In this document: one piece after another, positions 27,201 through 39,775 of the stretch
How positions within the stretch are numbered: position 1 is the stretch's first letter
Layout of the letters: each line of letters opens with the position of its first letter
Source: Certhia americana
Taxonomy: Eukaryota; Chordata; Aves; Passeriformes; Certhiidae
DNA: 64,000 nucleotides
Direction of reading: 5' to 3'
NCBI GenBank assembly: GCA_018697195.1
Contig: CM031878.1
Span: 70,789,072-70,853,071 of the forward strand
Translations under genes and position numbers: made by a program
The notes under the pieces: model-generated
Database searches by the model: none
What the model was told of the DNA's origin: nothing
What the model saw: the letters and a program-made list of their open reading frames with translations, nothing else

Positions 27201-30200
27201 CACAGATCTCTGCAGGGCAGGAGAAGAATGTAATGATAAGAAATAATGAACTATGAAGAAAACATAAGTGACGGCTCACAACCTGTTCTTCAAACTCTCT
27301 GGCTGGGGAAACAAAACTGTACTTTCTCGGGACTCAGGGAAAAACAGCTGGCCAGCAGAGACACACAAAAATATTTTTTATAAACCTGAGAAACCCCTAG
27401 TATCATTTTGCTACTTACAGTCTCTGTTGCTGGTTATTTGGTATGTACCTGTTTTTCTGGATCTCAGCAAGCTGTGCACTTTCTCAGCTTTTCTTCATTT
27501 CACCAGATGGTTCCTGTGAGTTAGTCAAGATCTGATTCCCAGGGCTAATAGGGGGGCTGGTCCTTTCTGCATGCTGAGATGCTTACTTAGCTCTACCCAT
27601 TTTATGATACTGCAGTCATTTTGTTGTTGTTATCAATTTTACACAGAAGAGGTTAGATACTTTTGGAAACAAACTTAAAAACTTTCTAGGTTAATTAGAG
27701 AGAAGTATGTTCACACAAAACATTCAATGTAAAACTTGTAACATTGGACTTCTAACAGTTTTTCTTTTTGATTTTGTGACAACAGTCTTTCTACAAACAT
27801 TAAAACATGTAATGCAAATAAAGCATCAATCATTCAGAATTTCCTCTCTTTTTTTTCCACCCCTCCTGTTGGAACTCTATTGTTCCAGTTCTCTGATTAT
27901 TTGGACCATTCCTGGAATTCTTGCTTTTAATTTAAAAATTCCAGAAATGTTGTTGTGCAACTTGTCTGCATCTTTTTTCGTAATTGCAAATGAAATCACT
28001 TTGGTGACAGAGTTTACAATATAGAATAAGAGAATCTCTAACTGTCCTAACCATCTGTGTATGTTCACATTCAGTGTTTTTGTTTTGAATAGAGAAGGGC
28101 ACGCATAAGTTGTGGCATTTTGTGAAGTTATCCTGAGATCTATTTTCAGCAGAAAAGTAATAATGTGCATATACATAGAGCAGCATGATGCCAATCTTTC
28201 AAAAATGGGTTATCAGAAATTTATGCTCTATTAATTGGCAATATATATAACATTCCTCAGTTAGAGATACATGGACACCTTCATTTTACCTGTAACTTTT
28301 ACACTTTTAACATGTCTTCATCCCACACTTCTTTCCAGTTACAAATCTGTCCCTCAGTTCCCACTACATGACCTCTTTCCCCTTCTGCTTGTCTCAGGAA
28401 AGCTTATTTTTTTGGCACAACAGTCATGGCAGTGGCAAGTGTTGGTGTGGCAAAGCACTACACTGGCCATGACCACTGCCCTCAGATTTCTGCATAAGAG
28501 GAATTCACACCCGGCAGATTAGATGGTAGATGAGGCAACAAGCTCACTTTGGTGTCTGTGACCCATTTTCTTCAGACTGTTGGTATCATTATTTCACATC
28601 TGCTGCATAGATACGTGGATGATAAAAATTGTGAGTTCCTCTGCAGTACTGGAGATATATAAACAACACTCTAAAAAGAGATCAGGCAAGGAAAACTGAT
28701 GGCTGCTGGAGTGGAAGATGTCTCTCCTAGGAGAACTTTTGGCTTGGCCCTATCTTCCCTACGCAGGGGCTCATTGTCTCAGTGAGCTGCTGGGGTACTG
28801 GGGAGCATTCCTGAACTGACCCTCACTGATGGTACTAAGGGATACAGCATGGCAACAGGGATACCAATAAACACAGTTGTTAGGCAAAAGTTAGCTTGTT
28901 TGCAGTTTTATGAGGATAGTCATGATGTTAAAATGAAGTTACCATTCCCCGTGGTAAAGTCTTTAGCGCTTGCCTTCTGTGATCACATCGCTTTGTTTCA
29001 GGGTTGACACAATGAATTTGGGAAGAGTACTGAGATAATTCTTGGGATAAGCTCCAAACTTCATTATTTCTGCTACATAGCCACAGCAAGGAATCATTAA
29101 GATACTTGAAGCAATCCCTGACTGCCATTTTGTGATACAATAAAATATGTTTATGCAACTGAAATGTCTATTATGTGAGAGAAGGAAAAGAATGATTAAC
29201 ATGTGTAACAAAAGTGGCATATTGCCAGGCCTTTGGCTCACTTGCACTTTTTATAAATACAACTGTGTTAACTAAACTTTGAAAATATTTTCAGATTCAG
29301 ACATAAAACCCACAAAAAGTGACTGTATGCAATAGCTCTGATTTTGAGGTGGAGTCCTGAATAGCTGCATTTGGCAAAAAGTTTGTTTGGGATATTCCCC
29401 CTAATTTTTTTTGAAAATTGTTTTAAAAGATCTTGAATCTTTTTCTTGAATCTTGAAAATATTTCAAATCTTGTTGTAAAAGATTCTCTAGCAATGGGAT
29501 TAACCGCGTAATATACAGAATGGGATCAGAGTGAAGTAAAGAAACTGAGAATTGAGTAAGCCATTTTGGGAACTGTAATTTGGTGTGCATTACCATTCAA
29601 ACAGAATTATTTAAGGGAAAGTTAATTACCAAGGGAAAAGAAGATATGTATCAGGAGAAGCTGCTACTGAAGAGATAGTGGAAGATGTAGTACTCTTTTT
29701 TTGGAAGGTGTATTTGGAAGGTGTCCACTGTGCTCTACATTGCTTTTTACACTTGAAAACATCTTCCTGGCCCAGAAAATTAGTGCTTAAATACTCTACA
29801 CCCAGTTAATTGCATTGCTGTCTGTATGATTTCTGGACTAGTCAGCACCCACTCTATTTTATGGCAGCATTGGCCAGGGATCATGATTCAGAAGGTTGCA
29901 GAAGGTTGCTGAGATGAGATCTGCATTTGCCCTTTGTGCTTCCCAAGTCTAAATGCAGGCAAGATGATAGGGTTCAACATTTGGCAGTTCCATGTATTTT
30001 GAAATTAATTTGGACAGATTGCTGTAAAGTTTTGGGTTCTAATGTACTCTTGTTTGTATCCAGCTTTAAGGAACTGCTCACAAGTGTCTCTTTGTTCAAT
30101 ACAGGTGAGGTGTCTCAGCCTTCACCTGCACAATACTTTGGGGAAATCTTTGCTGAATATGTTTCAATGTAATCTATGACATATAGGGGTGTCATCTTTA

Positions 30201-33200
30201 CTTTGAAATGTGTTGTCTCTGGTCTTACCAAGGTGCAGAACAGGCAAAAGAAGAATCAGCAAAATATGTGTAATGTTACTCTGCACAGTGGTTTCCAAAA
30301 ATTTGCTGCAGTAGAAGGCCAGCCCTGGTGTCATTTTTTGACAGCCCTGGAATTATTTTCTTGCCTTTCACAATTCATGCCAAAATCATTCTGTGCTTTA
30401 TTACTTTCACTTTCCTCATTGCTCTTTCTTCTGCATTTTGAAATGTCTTGATTTATGGAAGAATACCCCAGTAAGGCTCAGGGTAGTTATGAACAGCCTT
30501 GAGATGAGTAGTCATTGCTGATGTGCACTCTCTATGCTGAGCTTCATCTTTGTCTATCAACCAGAGCAAGAAAAACCTTTCCTGTGAGGTATCTGTTTAT
30601 AACCTCTGAGGTGCCATCAGCTTAAGCTGAGTATGAAACGGTAGTCAGCTGAAAGGGAAAGAGAACACTTTGTTCTGTTACAGAAAGGAACACTTCAGGG
30701 TTCTCATTTTATTGGCACATACATTATTTTGTGCACATGGTGAGGGAAGAAGTCATGCAACAAGGGACTAAGGGAATATTGAATGAGTCAACAGATTGAG
30801 GAGGTGCTTGAAAAGGGTAATCAAAACCAGGAGGGTTTGTTACTTCAGGAAAGGAAACACTACAAAGAATACACTGTTCATCCTGGACATCATTTGAAAT
30901 GTGCATGAAATGGGTGTGGGTTTGTTAATAGAAGCTGGGCTTCTTTGACAATCTTCCAATAATTCCCCATGAGTTCCCAGAACAAAAGTTATTTAAAACT
31001 CCCCTTTTGTAAAGGAGCCCATGATAATCCTGGTATAGTTATGTTGGACATCTTCTTGGGCTTTGAGGGTTATCTCTCCTGAAGTGTCACCTTCAGGGGG
31101 TGGGACATGGAACTTGTGGGGTTTAGTTTTAAATTCTGGTTAAAATTGCAGCTGGGTAAATTTCATTCTGGTCAGAAGTGATACCAGGGAAGAAATTTAA
31201 GTCCCATTCATACTGCAAGGGACAGGAACAGAAAATATGTGCATGTCCTATGATCTTTGATGTGTGCAGTGGTCCCTCCAGAACAAGGTAGACTGATGTG
31301 AGGACAAGGGTGGTGCACGATGGTGGTGAGTGAGGTTTAGTGATCTGCTGGTATTTAAGATGACTCTGAGTCATCTTAATGTATGATAGGTATGATACCA
31401 GTGCAGTATAGGAATTATAGTGAGGCAAAGAGTTCCTGCAGGGTGTGAATGGAACCAGTTTTGGACCTCTGTGAGGTAAGAGTCTTAAAGACTGAAGTTC
31501 ACCAAAAAGACATCAAGAGTTTTTATCTCCAAGTTACTGAGTGTATTATAAATTTACCAGAAGTCACTAAAGCTAACACTTCAACAAATAATTCTGGCAT
31601 GTGAGGTCCAGCCACCACCGCAGATCATCCCAAAGGCTTGCCAGGCAGTGGGAAGGAAGTATCCTGGGGCCCCTTTTCTTTTTGAAGAGGCTAGCACTAC
31701 AAAACCATGATCTTTTGAGCTTTTCATGGCCTGAAGCTTTGAGTACTTTGCCAGGACGTCTTTGCTTTTTCCATGGTATTTCTTTGGGGTTTTCTGCCTG
31801 CTAGGCTCCTCTCTTCCCTTACCTCACAACTAGATTTGATAATTTCAGTGAAGAATGTAGCTAAAAGCCCATTTCTGTACTTTATCAATGTTATTCTTTC
31901 TGTTTCCAGAACAAACTAATAACATTCACCATATGCACCCAAAGTTTCTCAGGCTGAACTTGTCTTAGTTTTCAGTCATTTACCAGTTATGGGTTAGAGT
32001 TTTTTTGGCACAGAGACTGTGTTTCTGTCACCCCTGTACCAGAAATGAAGAGTGGGATGCTCCTTTTTATGACACATCACTCTGTCCATCATAGAGATTT
32101 GATAATTTCACGATTTAGATTGATCATAATGGCACAAGTTCCTCATCTTGACTTTATAGTAAAACCAGCATTCCTGCAGTTTGGTTTCAATGATTCAGAA
32201 AGTATCTCCTGAATGAACTAGTGGTGTAGCCTGCTGCCTTGCAGGCCCAGTGCCTTCCTACCATTTCTGCTCACCTTGCCATCAGCTCGGAGTCTTCTCA
32301 CTGATCTTCATGTCATTACTGCTGTCTTCCTCAGAAGTGCATCCTGACTGTGCTCTCCTAAGACTTTTTCCCATATCATTTCAAAAACCACCATGGAACA
32401 CTGAAGAGTTGGTGGCATGGGTCAGCCTGCAGTCCCTCACAGCTCTACCAAAAGAAAGATCAGAAATACTTCCCGAGGCCATTATTCTCGAAAGAATCTA
32501 CTGTAGCATTAGTCCTGAAAGAAAATCCTGCTTTTTTGTAGCTCAGCTTTTCCAACACTGACAAATGCACAGAAGTGTTTTATTTGGTTTCTTCTTTGGT
32601 TTTTGGTGTTTTGTTTCATTGGTTTATTTGTTTGTTTGCTTGTTCAATATGAAGAAATATCCAAAGGCTCACCCACATCCTTTTTTCTATTGTGATCTTT
32701 TCTGCACCAAAGACAGAGTCTAGTAGCTAGCAGCATTATTATTTTACACACATTAATTTTAAGTGAAAAATGTATTCCTATCCTACTGTTAGTAGGGATG
32801 TCATATTTCTGTATCTTATGTCACATTCTTTGTAGAAAACTGATTTGTACAAGAGCTCAGGGTACATTCCTTCCTCAGGTCCATCCATGCAAAAGATTTA
32901 TTAATTGTATTTTGTAATTTATTTATTTTGAGCCTCTTCCATGATACATGTTTTCTTGAGACTGGCCACATGTCACCAAGTGCAGAGATTTGCCAAAAAT
33001 ATTGAAACTCTTTGCCAGCCAATCACATAGGCTTCAGGAGTGATTTTTTTTTCTTAATTGTCACATTGGATCAGACATTTGGAGATCAGATGAGATCAGA
33101 TTTAGGGTTTGTCAGAGAAAACCTAGCAAGTAGAAATGAAGAACTGCAATGGGATTGCAAGCTGCACCAGGACAAGAATTCTAAATAGGTACAGTGCTCT

Positions 33201-36200
33201 GAGATGCCAGAAGAACGTAGTAAGGGGTTAAACTGGAAACCTGCTTTATTCCATTTATAAATCAGGCTCAAACCTTAGTACATTTCCGCAAAAGGCCTGC
33301 CAGAAAGAGGCCCTGAAAAACAGGCTGTCTAGGGTCTGTAGGGATATACAGAGCTCTGGCCAATTTGATCACAAGTTGACACGAAGCCATATTCAGCAGT
33401 GAAGCACAGGTTTGTTCGACCAATAAAGAATGGAGTGCTTTGTTAACTTCTTCAAGAAGTCTATATCTCAAAATATGATACCTGGAATCTGGAGATAAAG
33501 ATGATGTGTAAGCTTTAAATCTGTTGGAGTCTTGGGTGTTTAAGTCTCTGTCAGCCTGGGAATTCCCACCAGTAATCTTCAGGTCTGACTGGTTTAGTGA
33601 AGTTTTTAATGGGGGGAAAAAAAGTGTGGGGGAATAACTGTACTAATTTCTCAGTAATTTTTGAAAATATGACACATCTCAAAGTGTATCAAGCAGTTTA
33701 TAATCTTAGAGGACAGATTTAAAATGATATTTTTGAATGTGAAGTATATGCACATTTTTTTTGGTTCTTTGATGATGATGAGCCAGCAGAACTTGCTGTA
33801 GATGTGAAATAATAAGGCTCTGTTCAAAGCTAACTCCCAATACAGAAAAATCAAGCTTTTTTTTTTAGGTAAATGGGCTAAGAAAGATTAAGTTGACATT
33901 TACAGATATGGTGACCCTAAATAAGCAAAGCAATCAGTAGAGAGGACCCAATTCCCAAAGCATGTGCATTTCCAGGGAGTTAACTTTGGATTAGCTGCAG
34001 TGCCCTGGACCTCTCTCTTCTGTGTCTGGATGGAATGCCCATCAGTTGCTGGAGTGCACAATGAGCCCCAGGAGAGAGGCTTCAAAAGTCCTGACAAACA
34101 CTGAGCATGGCCCACTATTCTGGAGAGCTGGACAGGCTGGCACCAGTCCACTAGTGCAGATGAAGAGGCTATTTCCAGCAGGAACAGCCATGGCTTTCTC
34201 TTCTGCTTATCCTCCTGTCCTAACAGGAAAGTAAGCTGGATGTGCTAAGGTTCTGCTTATTTCCCTTTCAGCTCCCTCTGCAGCTCTAGGGCTGAAGTCA
34301 GCTTTGTGAAGCATTTCCTGTACTTGGCTGTTGCAATCTTAGGCTTGCATACCATCCAAGAGCCCTCCTTGCAACAAAAGCAGATGAAATAAGAGGAGAC
34401 ACATGGGTCCTTGATCCAAATCCATTGGTCCTACTCCATGGGTGAGAAAAAGTTTACAGTATCCCAATACATCAATTTGTCAAAGTTTTACTTGATATTC
34501 CTCCTAGAGAGCTGATAAATCTCAGTATGACAAGCACTCGGGGGACAAGTATTACATTCCTGATTAATTTCAATGAAGCTCCCAGAAAAATAATGGGCAT
34601 CTAAAAGCTTGTAAAGCATGTAATAAAAAGAGCCAACAGCAAAAAAAATGACACCATTCATCATATTAAGCAATATCATCTACTAATCACTTCCATGCAG
34701 TCTGACAGGATGCAAGCCTGAAAATGTTGGCATATTTGGAGAAAAGCTGATATCTCTACAAGTTGTTTTTAAGTAAAGTAAAAATCAGAAAACATTAAAC
34801 TTCACAAAAGAAAAAGTTAAATGGTGTCTGGAACAGTTTCATGGACACACTCATCGTATTTTTTATTAAATCTGCAACAATTTTCTTTCAAAATTTTATT
34901 CCAGAGTGCATTGTTCCAATGGGGTATTTTTCTTCCTGAGCAGACTGATGAAAATGTGATGTTTCTTTGCCATATAGCTTCAGTTGCAGGACTTACTTTA
35001 TCAGTCCTAACGACTGCCTGCCAAAACTTCAAAGCCAACTGATAGTATTACGAGCTATAAAAAAATCCAATGAACTTATAAAAATGCAGTCTCCTTAATT
35101 GTCATCTTCTGCTCATATTCTGATTAGTAGTTTTCATGTTAGCTGTGCATACTTCTTTGTTGCTTTCCATACTGTTCTGTGGATCTCTTCATGTTTCTTA
35201 GAAATTTTCCTGACCCTCCCTGAGGAGGAGGTGCTTATCCCACTGTGACTCTGCTCACAGATCCATTTTACACAGACCATTTAGGGACTACTCTGTTCAC
35301 CTCCACAAGCAGAAGTACCCAAAGAAATTGCTTGGGTTTGCTCCAGTGGTTGTTCTTTCTTCAGTGGTGAGAGCTGTTGCTCCTACCCAGCATTTCCTCT
35401 GCAGATCCAAACCATCCCAGTAGTACACAGATCTACAGAGGCAGTCAGGAAGGCCCTGGTGAATAGTTCACAGCTGTTTACCATCAAACAAGAACAGAAT
35501 TTACACATTTTCACATGGTTTCATTGTCTGCAAATAAAGAGGATTATCTGTCAGTCTGAAACACCATAGAACATATTTTAATTAAAGCATGGGTTAAAAA
35601 AGCCTCCAGTTATAGCTCGTACATCGTTACCAGTAATGGTAGTATTTCAAACATGCTTCCCTGCACACAACTTTTAAATAGATGTATAACTTGTGGTGAA
35701 AAGAGTTGATTTACTCATATAGTGACCACTGCACAATGGCACCTCACTCAAGACCATTAACCTGAATTTTCAATTTCATGCTTTTTGATGACATTGCAAT
35801 GCTTGGTCAAACGTGACCCTTTCAGATCTGAAATCTTCTCAGTGTTGCCTTTATGTATTGCGTCATACTGGCTAATTAAGACAGTTTTATCAACACAAAT
35901 ACAGATCTATGTTCAGTTGCTACTGTGACAACTTTTAAACTTTATATCCACTCACAATTCTGTACCAGGAGTGTACAAAATCTCTTGAGGGCAGAAACAG
36001 TGGAACAGAATTTGGTGGTGAGTTTGGTTTCTGCTTGTTTGTTTGGGTTGCTTGTGTTTCCTTTGTGTTTTGTTGACGTGGTTAGGTTCGTTGCAGGTTT
36101 TTTCTTATTAGGGAAAGAAGCGTCATTCTTTCAAGTCTAATTCTAGTCACTTGGTAACAAGTATCACAGGTGTTGAATTTGATATTGGAGATACATAATC

Positions 36201-38730
36201 CATAAATTATGACATAAAGTATTCAGCCTGAGTCCATAGGAAAGCTGAGAACTTAAAACGTGTCCAGACATAATATAAGGTCCTCAGCTCCTCATGCTTT
36301 GTTCATCTGTGTAAATCTTGCTTGCAGCTATGCTAACTACAGTGCATGGCCACCTGTAGCTCACACTTCCTACTTCAGATGGTTGTGAAACATCCTGAAG
36401 CATCCACTTATTTGGACCTTCAGAGCAATGGTAAAAGTTTGCAGCTCCAGCATCTTCCGTGGAATAGCTCCTGACACAGATGCTCCCAAGCATTACAACG
36501 TTTTTGGCTCTGATACACTATTGTTAAAGAAGGAGAATAAATGGTGCAGAGCAAATTACACTTTGTGAAATGAGCAGACCAAGTTTTTTAAAAAAGGGGG
36601 AAGGGGGATTTCACTGTGAACATGGATTCCTCAGGCCTAGAATTTTGTATTTTGTAAATATGGAAGAAATCAGGCACTTCCCCAAAACCTGAAGAAGAAA
36701 CAGGATCAGATCTAATAAAAACAAAGTTTCAGGAGTGCTGATCACCCTCAGCTGAATTCTGGAACTGCCATCTAAGATGTCACTCTTTCTCAAATTAGAA
36801 TGAACAAACTACGAAGAATGTGATTGAGGAGATTATCTTTCAGCATAAAAATTATTTCACATTGCTTAAACATGGGATTATCCTTTTTCTTGGCATTCAG
36901 TAGGTATGATTAATGATGTTATTACAATATTTTTTATGAAAGCAATAATATTAAACTTACCGTCTTGAAAAACTTCAGGGGAGGGTCACTGTAACATTTT
37001 GCTACTTGAAATATGTTAGATTCCTGGCCAGCTGCCACAGGAAGTGTTGTTTACCTTACTGCACCTTAATAGACAGTAGATCCCATGCTATCAGATGTGA
37101 CCTTTCTGTGTTGTTCAAAATTTTGGGGACACCAATAGTACTTTGTACAGCTGGTGAGCATGGCACAGACCCCACCATCTGAAACAAGATAGTAAAGTTT
37201 GTCAGATGCTTTGGTGCTCTTCAAAGCAACAGAACTCTCTGACTTCTGTTATAACAGGTGATTTGTTTCTGCCTTCAGATATATATTTAAAAGTTCTTCT
37301 GACTTAGATATAAGCCTCCTGTTTCTGTCCAAGGTCAGGAATTGATCTGTGGTGTGGCCTGAATAAAGAACTCTGCCTCACTTGCCATGGTCAGAGTGCC
37401 TGGGTCAGAATGTCCAGGACCTCCTGCATCTTCAGCTCCAGGAACATGTCATTCAGATGTCTTACCTTTGCAAAGTTCAGCAGAAGGGATAAACTCTAAT
37501 ACTTGCACCAGAAGCTCTTCACATATTTTGTACTGCATGCAAACTGTTTTCCTGCTTCTAACATTCCCTGGTATGTGTGCTCCCACCAAGAAGGGAATGT
37601 CCCAGTTGTTGCCTTCACCCATCAGTCACTTTGTGAAATTACACATTACTTGAGAGAAAAAGATAGTTAAACAACGTTTTTTACAACATTTATTCTAAGT
37701 CATAACTATTGTGGGTTTATTATGTTTTAATGGAGGAAAGCAGCAAGTTTGAATTCTCCACTGGAAACAAGAGAAAATAAAGTGTGTTTTACAGACATGA
37801 ACTGTAAACTTTGGAACATAATCCGCACTGGTAACAAGGGAAACCTTCCCATGGGGTCTGCACTACTTATCACTGAGAAGTTCTGCTTCTTTTCACAGAT
37901 GTGGAATGAAATGCCTCTGTTTTAATTTTGCCTGTGCATTGTTTTGAGGAGCTGAGTGGATGAGAACGGCTTTACTGAACAGTATTGAGAACGGATTAAA
38001 AAAATTTGGAAATCAGGACATGGAAGTCCTCCTTAATTTTCTACAATATCTGTGCTCTTCTTCCCGTCATGTCCTTTGCTGCAGTGCTCTTTTCTATTCT
38101 GATCTTTCTGGGAGCACATTCTTCTTTCCTAGTCTCCCTAGTGTCAGGGCTTCTTCCAGCTCTTTGAACTGGCACAACAAATTGTTTCCCAAGATTACAA
38201 TGTCAACAAGCAGGAAAAGATACTTTCCTAAACACTTGAATATATTTTCTGTGAAATACCTAACTGACACACAGCAGGTCATACTTGTTGGAGGGCAGTT
38301 AGTTCAGGGCTGTGGGTCTGGCAACCTCCAAGGTGTTGGCTGGAGATTATTGTAAATTCTTATAGGATAACAATATGATGGATGTAGCAAAATATGCTAG
38401 GAGAAAAGGGAGAGGCTGCTGATCTGCAAGATGAAGAGTAGAGTTATGTGAGGCATGTGCAAGGATGATGGGTTCAGGGGAAAGTGTGTTAAAGCCTGAA
38501 CCAGGGAAACAGAAAAAGTCGCAGGGTGTGGATGAGGAGGACAGGGGTAAATGAAAACCAAATTAGAAAAGAAGCATGGAAACAGAAACAAACAAATCAG
38601 TCTGTGTAAAGAAAGAAAAGGAAGCTGGGTGAGCCAGCACTGGAAGACAATGTGTTGTGAACCTTATGGGCAACAGCAGCAAAGGCTTTGGGACAGGCAA
38701 CAGATGAGGGAAGAGGAGCAGGAGAGATGC
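24251..38730. other. intergenic, no gene supported
   Basis: About 14.5 kb with only short, chance-like open frames (105 codons or fewer in most places, 131 at 37960-38355). A T/G-rich GTTT-type patch lies at about 32581-32645, and a palindrome at 31355-31379 is listed separately. No exon with splice sites and recognisable protein similarity, and no RNA gene, was seen. Confidence 0.55.
31355..31379. repeat. 25-bp palindrome containing AP-1-type sites
   Basis: Arms of 12 bp (TTAAGATGACTC and its exact complement) flank a single central T. The right half contains the perfect AP-1 consensus TGAGTCA, and the left half reads TGACTCT. It lies in the AP3S1-LVRN intergenic interval. Regulatory activity is only inferred. 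Confidence 0.75.
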
Positions 38731-38734
38731 AACC

Positions 38735-38800
38735 AGTGGAACAGGCTGTCAGAGAGTATTCCCCCATCCCTCAAGTGTCAAGAGAACAGATTATAGTCTT
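38735..38800 (+). mobile_element. possible short CR1 fragment
   Basis: The stretch reads GTGGAACAGGCTGTCAGAGA, then CCCATCCCTCAAGTGTCAAG. This resembles the CR1 segment GGAACAGGCTGCCCAGAG followed by CATCCCTGGAGGTGTTCAAG with a small deletion. It is short and diverged, so the call is tentative. Confidence 0.4.
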
Positions 38801-39133
38801 CTGCTGGAACATGGAATTTTTACAGTGTAGTGGCTCAGAGCTGTTCCCTAGACCTAGAGCAGCCAGCCCAGCTTACACAGCATGAGGAAAACAATACCTG
38901 TATTCTGTACACAGGAAAAGTTATTTCTTTCAATTAACAACTCAGTTAACAGGAGATACAACTTTTAGAGTGAGGTCATTGAGGTGAATTTGCTTAAACT
39001 CTTGGTGGCGAAACAGACTGTAATACCTAATCTAATGCCAGTGTTTTGTATTTGTATAAACAGAGATATTTGGTGTTGAAGGTGGCTCTTGTGCAGACTA
39101 CAAGTCCCGGGAAATTATCTTGGGTTCAAGACA
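38801..39133. other. unrecognised sequence upstream of LVRN
   Basis: No feature is recognised between the possible CR1 fragment and the GT/G-rich tract. Confidence 0.5.
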
Positions 39134-39190
39134 GTGTGGGGGGGTGTGTGCAGGGGTGTGTGTGTGTGTGTGGGGGGTGCATGTGTGCAG
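39134..39190. repeat. GT/G-rich microsatellite
   Basis: A G7 run, a G6 run and a TG repeat of about seven units, interspersed with GTGTG. Confidence 0.85.
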
Positions 39191-39210
39191 GTTAGAAGAA
39201 AATTAAAAGG

Positions 39211-39252
39211 AAAAAAAAGGGGGGGGGGGGGGGGGGGTGGGAAAGGAGGGTG
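39211..39252. repeat. A8-G19 homopurine tract
   Basis: Eight A residues followed by 19 uninterrupted G residues (39219-39237), then TGGGAAAGGAGGG. The G-richness could support quadruplex formation on the + strand. Assemblies often err in runs of this kind, so the length may not be exact. Confidence 0.9.
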
Positions 39253-39775
39253 AAACCCTGCTTGTAATCCTATTTAACCCAAGTGTCCGAGGCAATGATA
39301 GCCAAGAGCCACTGTTCCTGGCTTCTGTTATTGTTAACGCATGGCTCATCATTATTTAGAAAAGGAGCTGCAGCTGAGAAAAAGCACCAGGAAATTTCAC
39401 AAGGTTTCATTTTTCAATCTTGCTGGCAATCCGGCCACAACTGGCACACTCATGTGTTTAAATGGGAACTCGGGATTAATCCTATTGACCATAATGGGGT
39501 TAATATGTATGGACAGCACAGTGTTGTTTATAACCTCAACTGAAATACGCAGGAAATGAGACTCAACTATTAGAAGCTCACTTTGACCGCGTCTTTATGT
39601 ACCAAAGATTTTTCGGATTTGCTCATCTAACATACAGATTTCCCTCGAGAGCAGATAACTCTCTAACCACAACACTTGCGCACCTCGAACAGTGACTCCG
39701 CCATTTCCTCATGCCACTGGGGTAAAGGACGTAGGAGTATTTCTCCAGTTTTGATTTTGGTTTTGCTTCGGTTTT

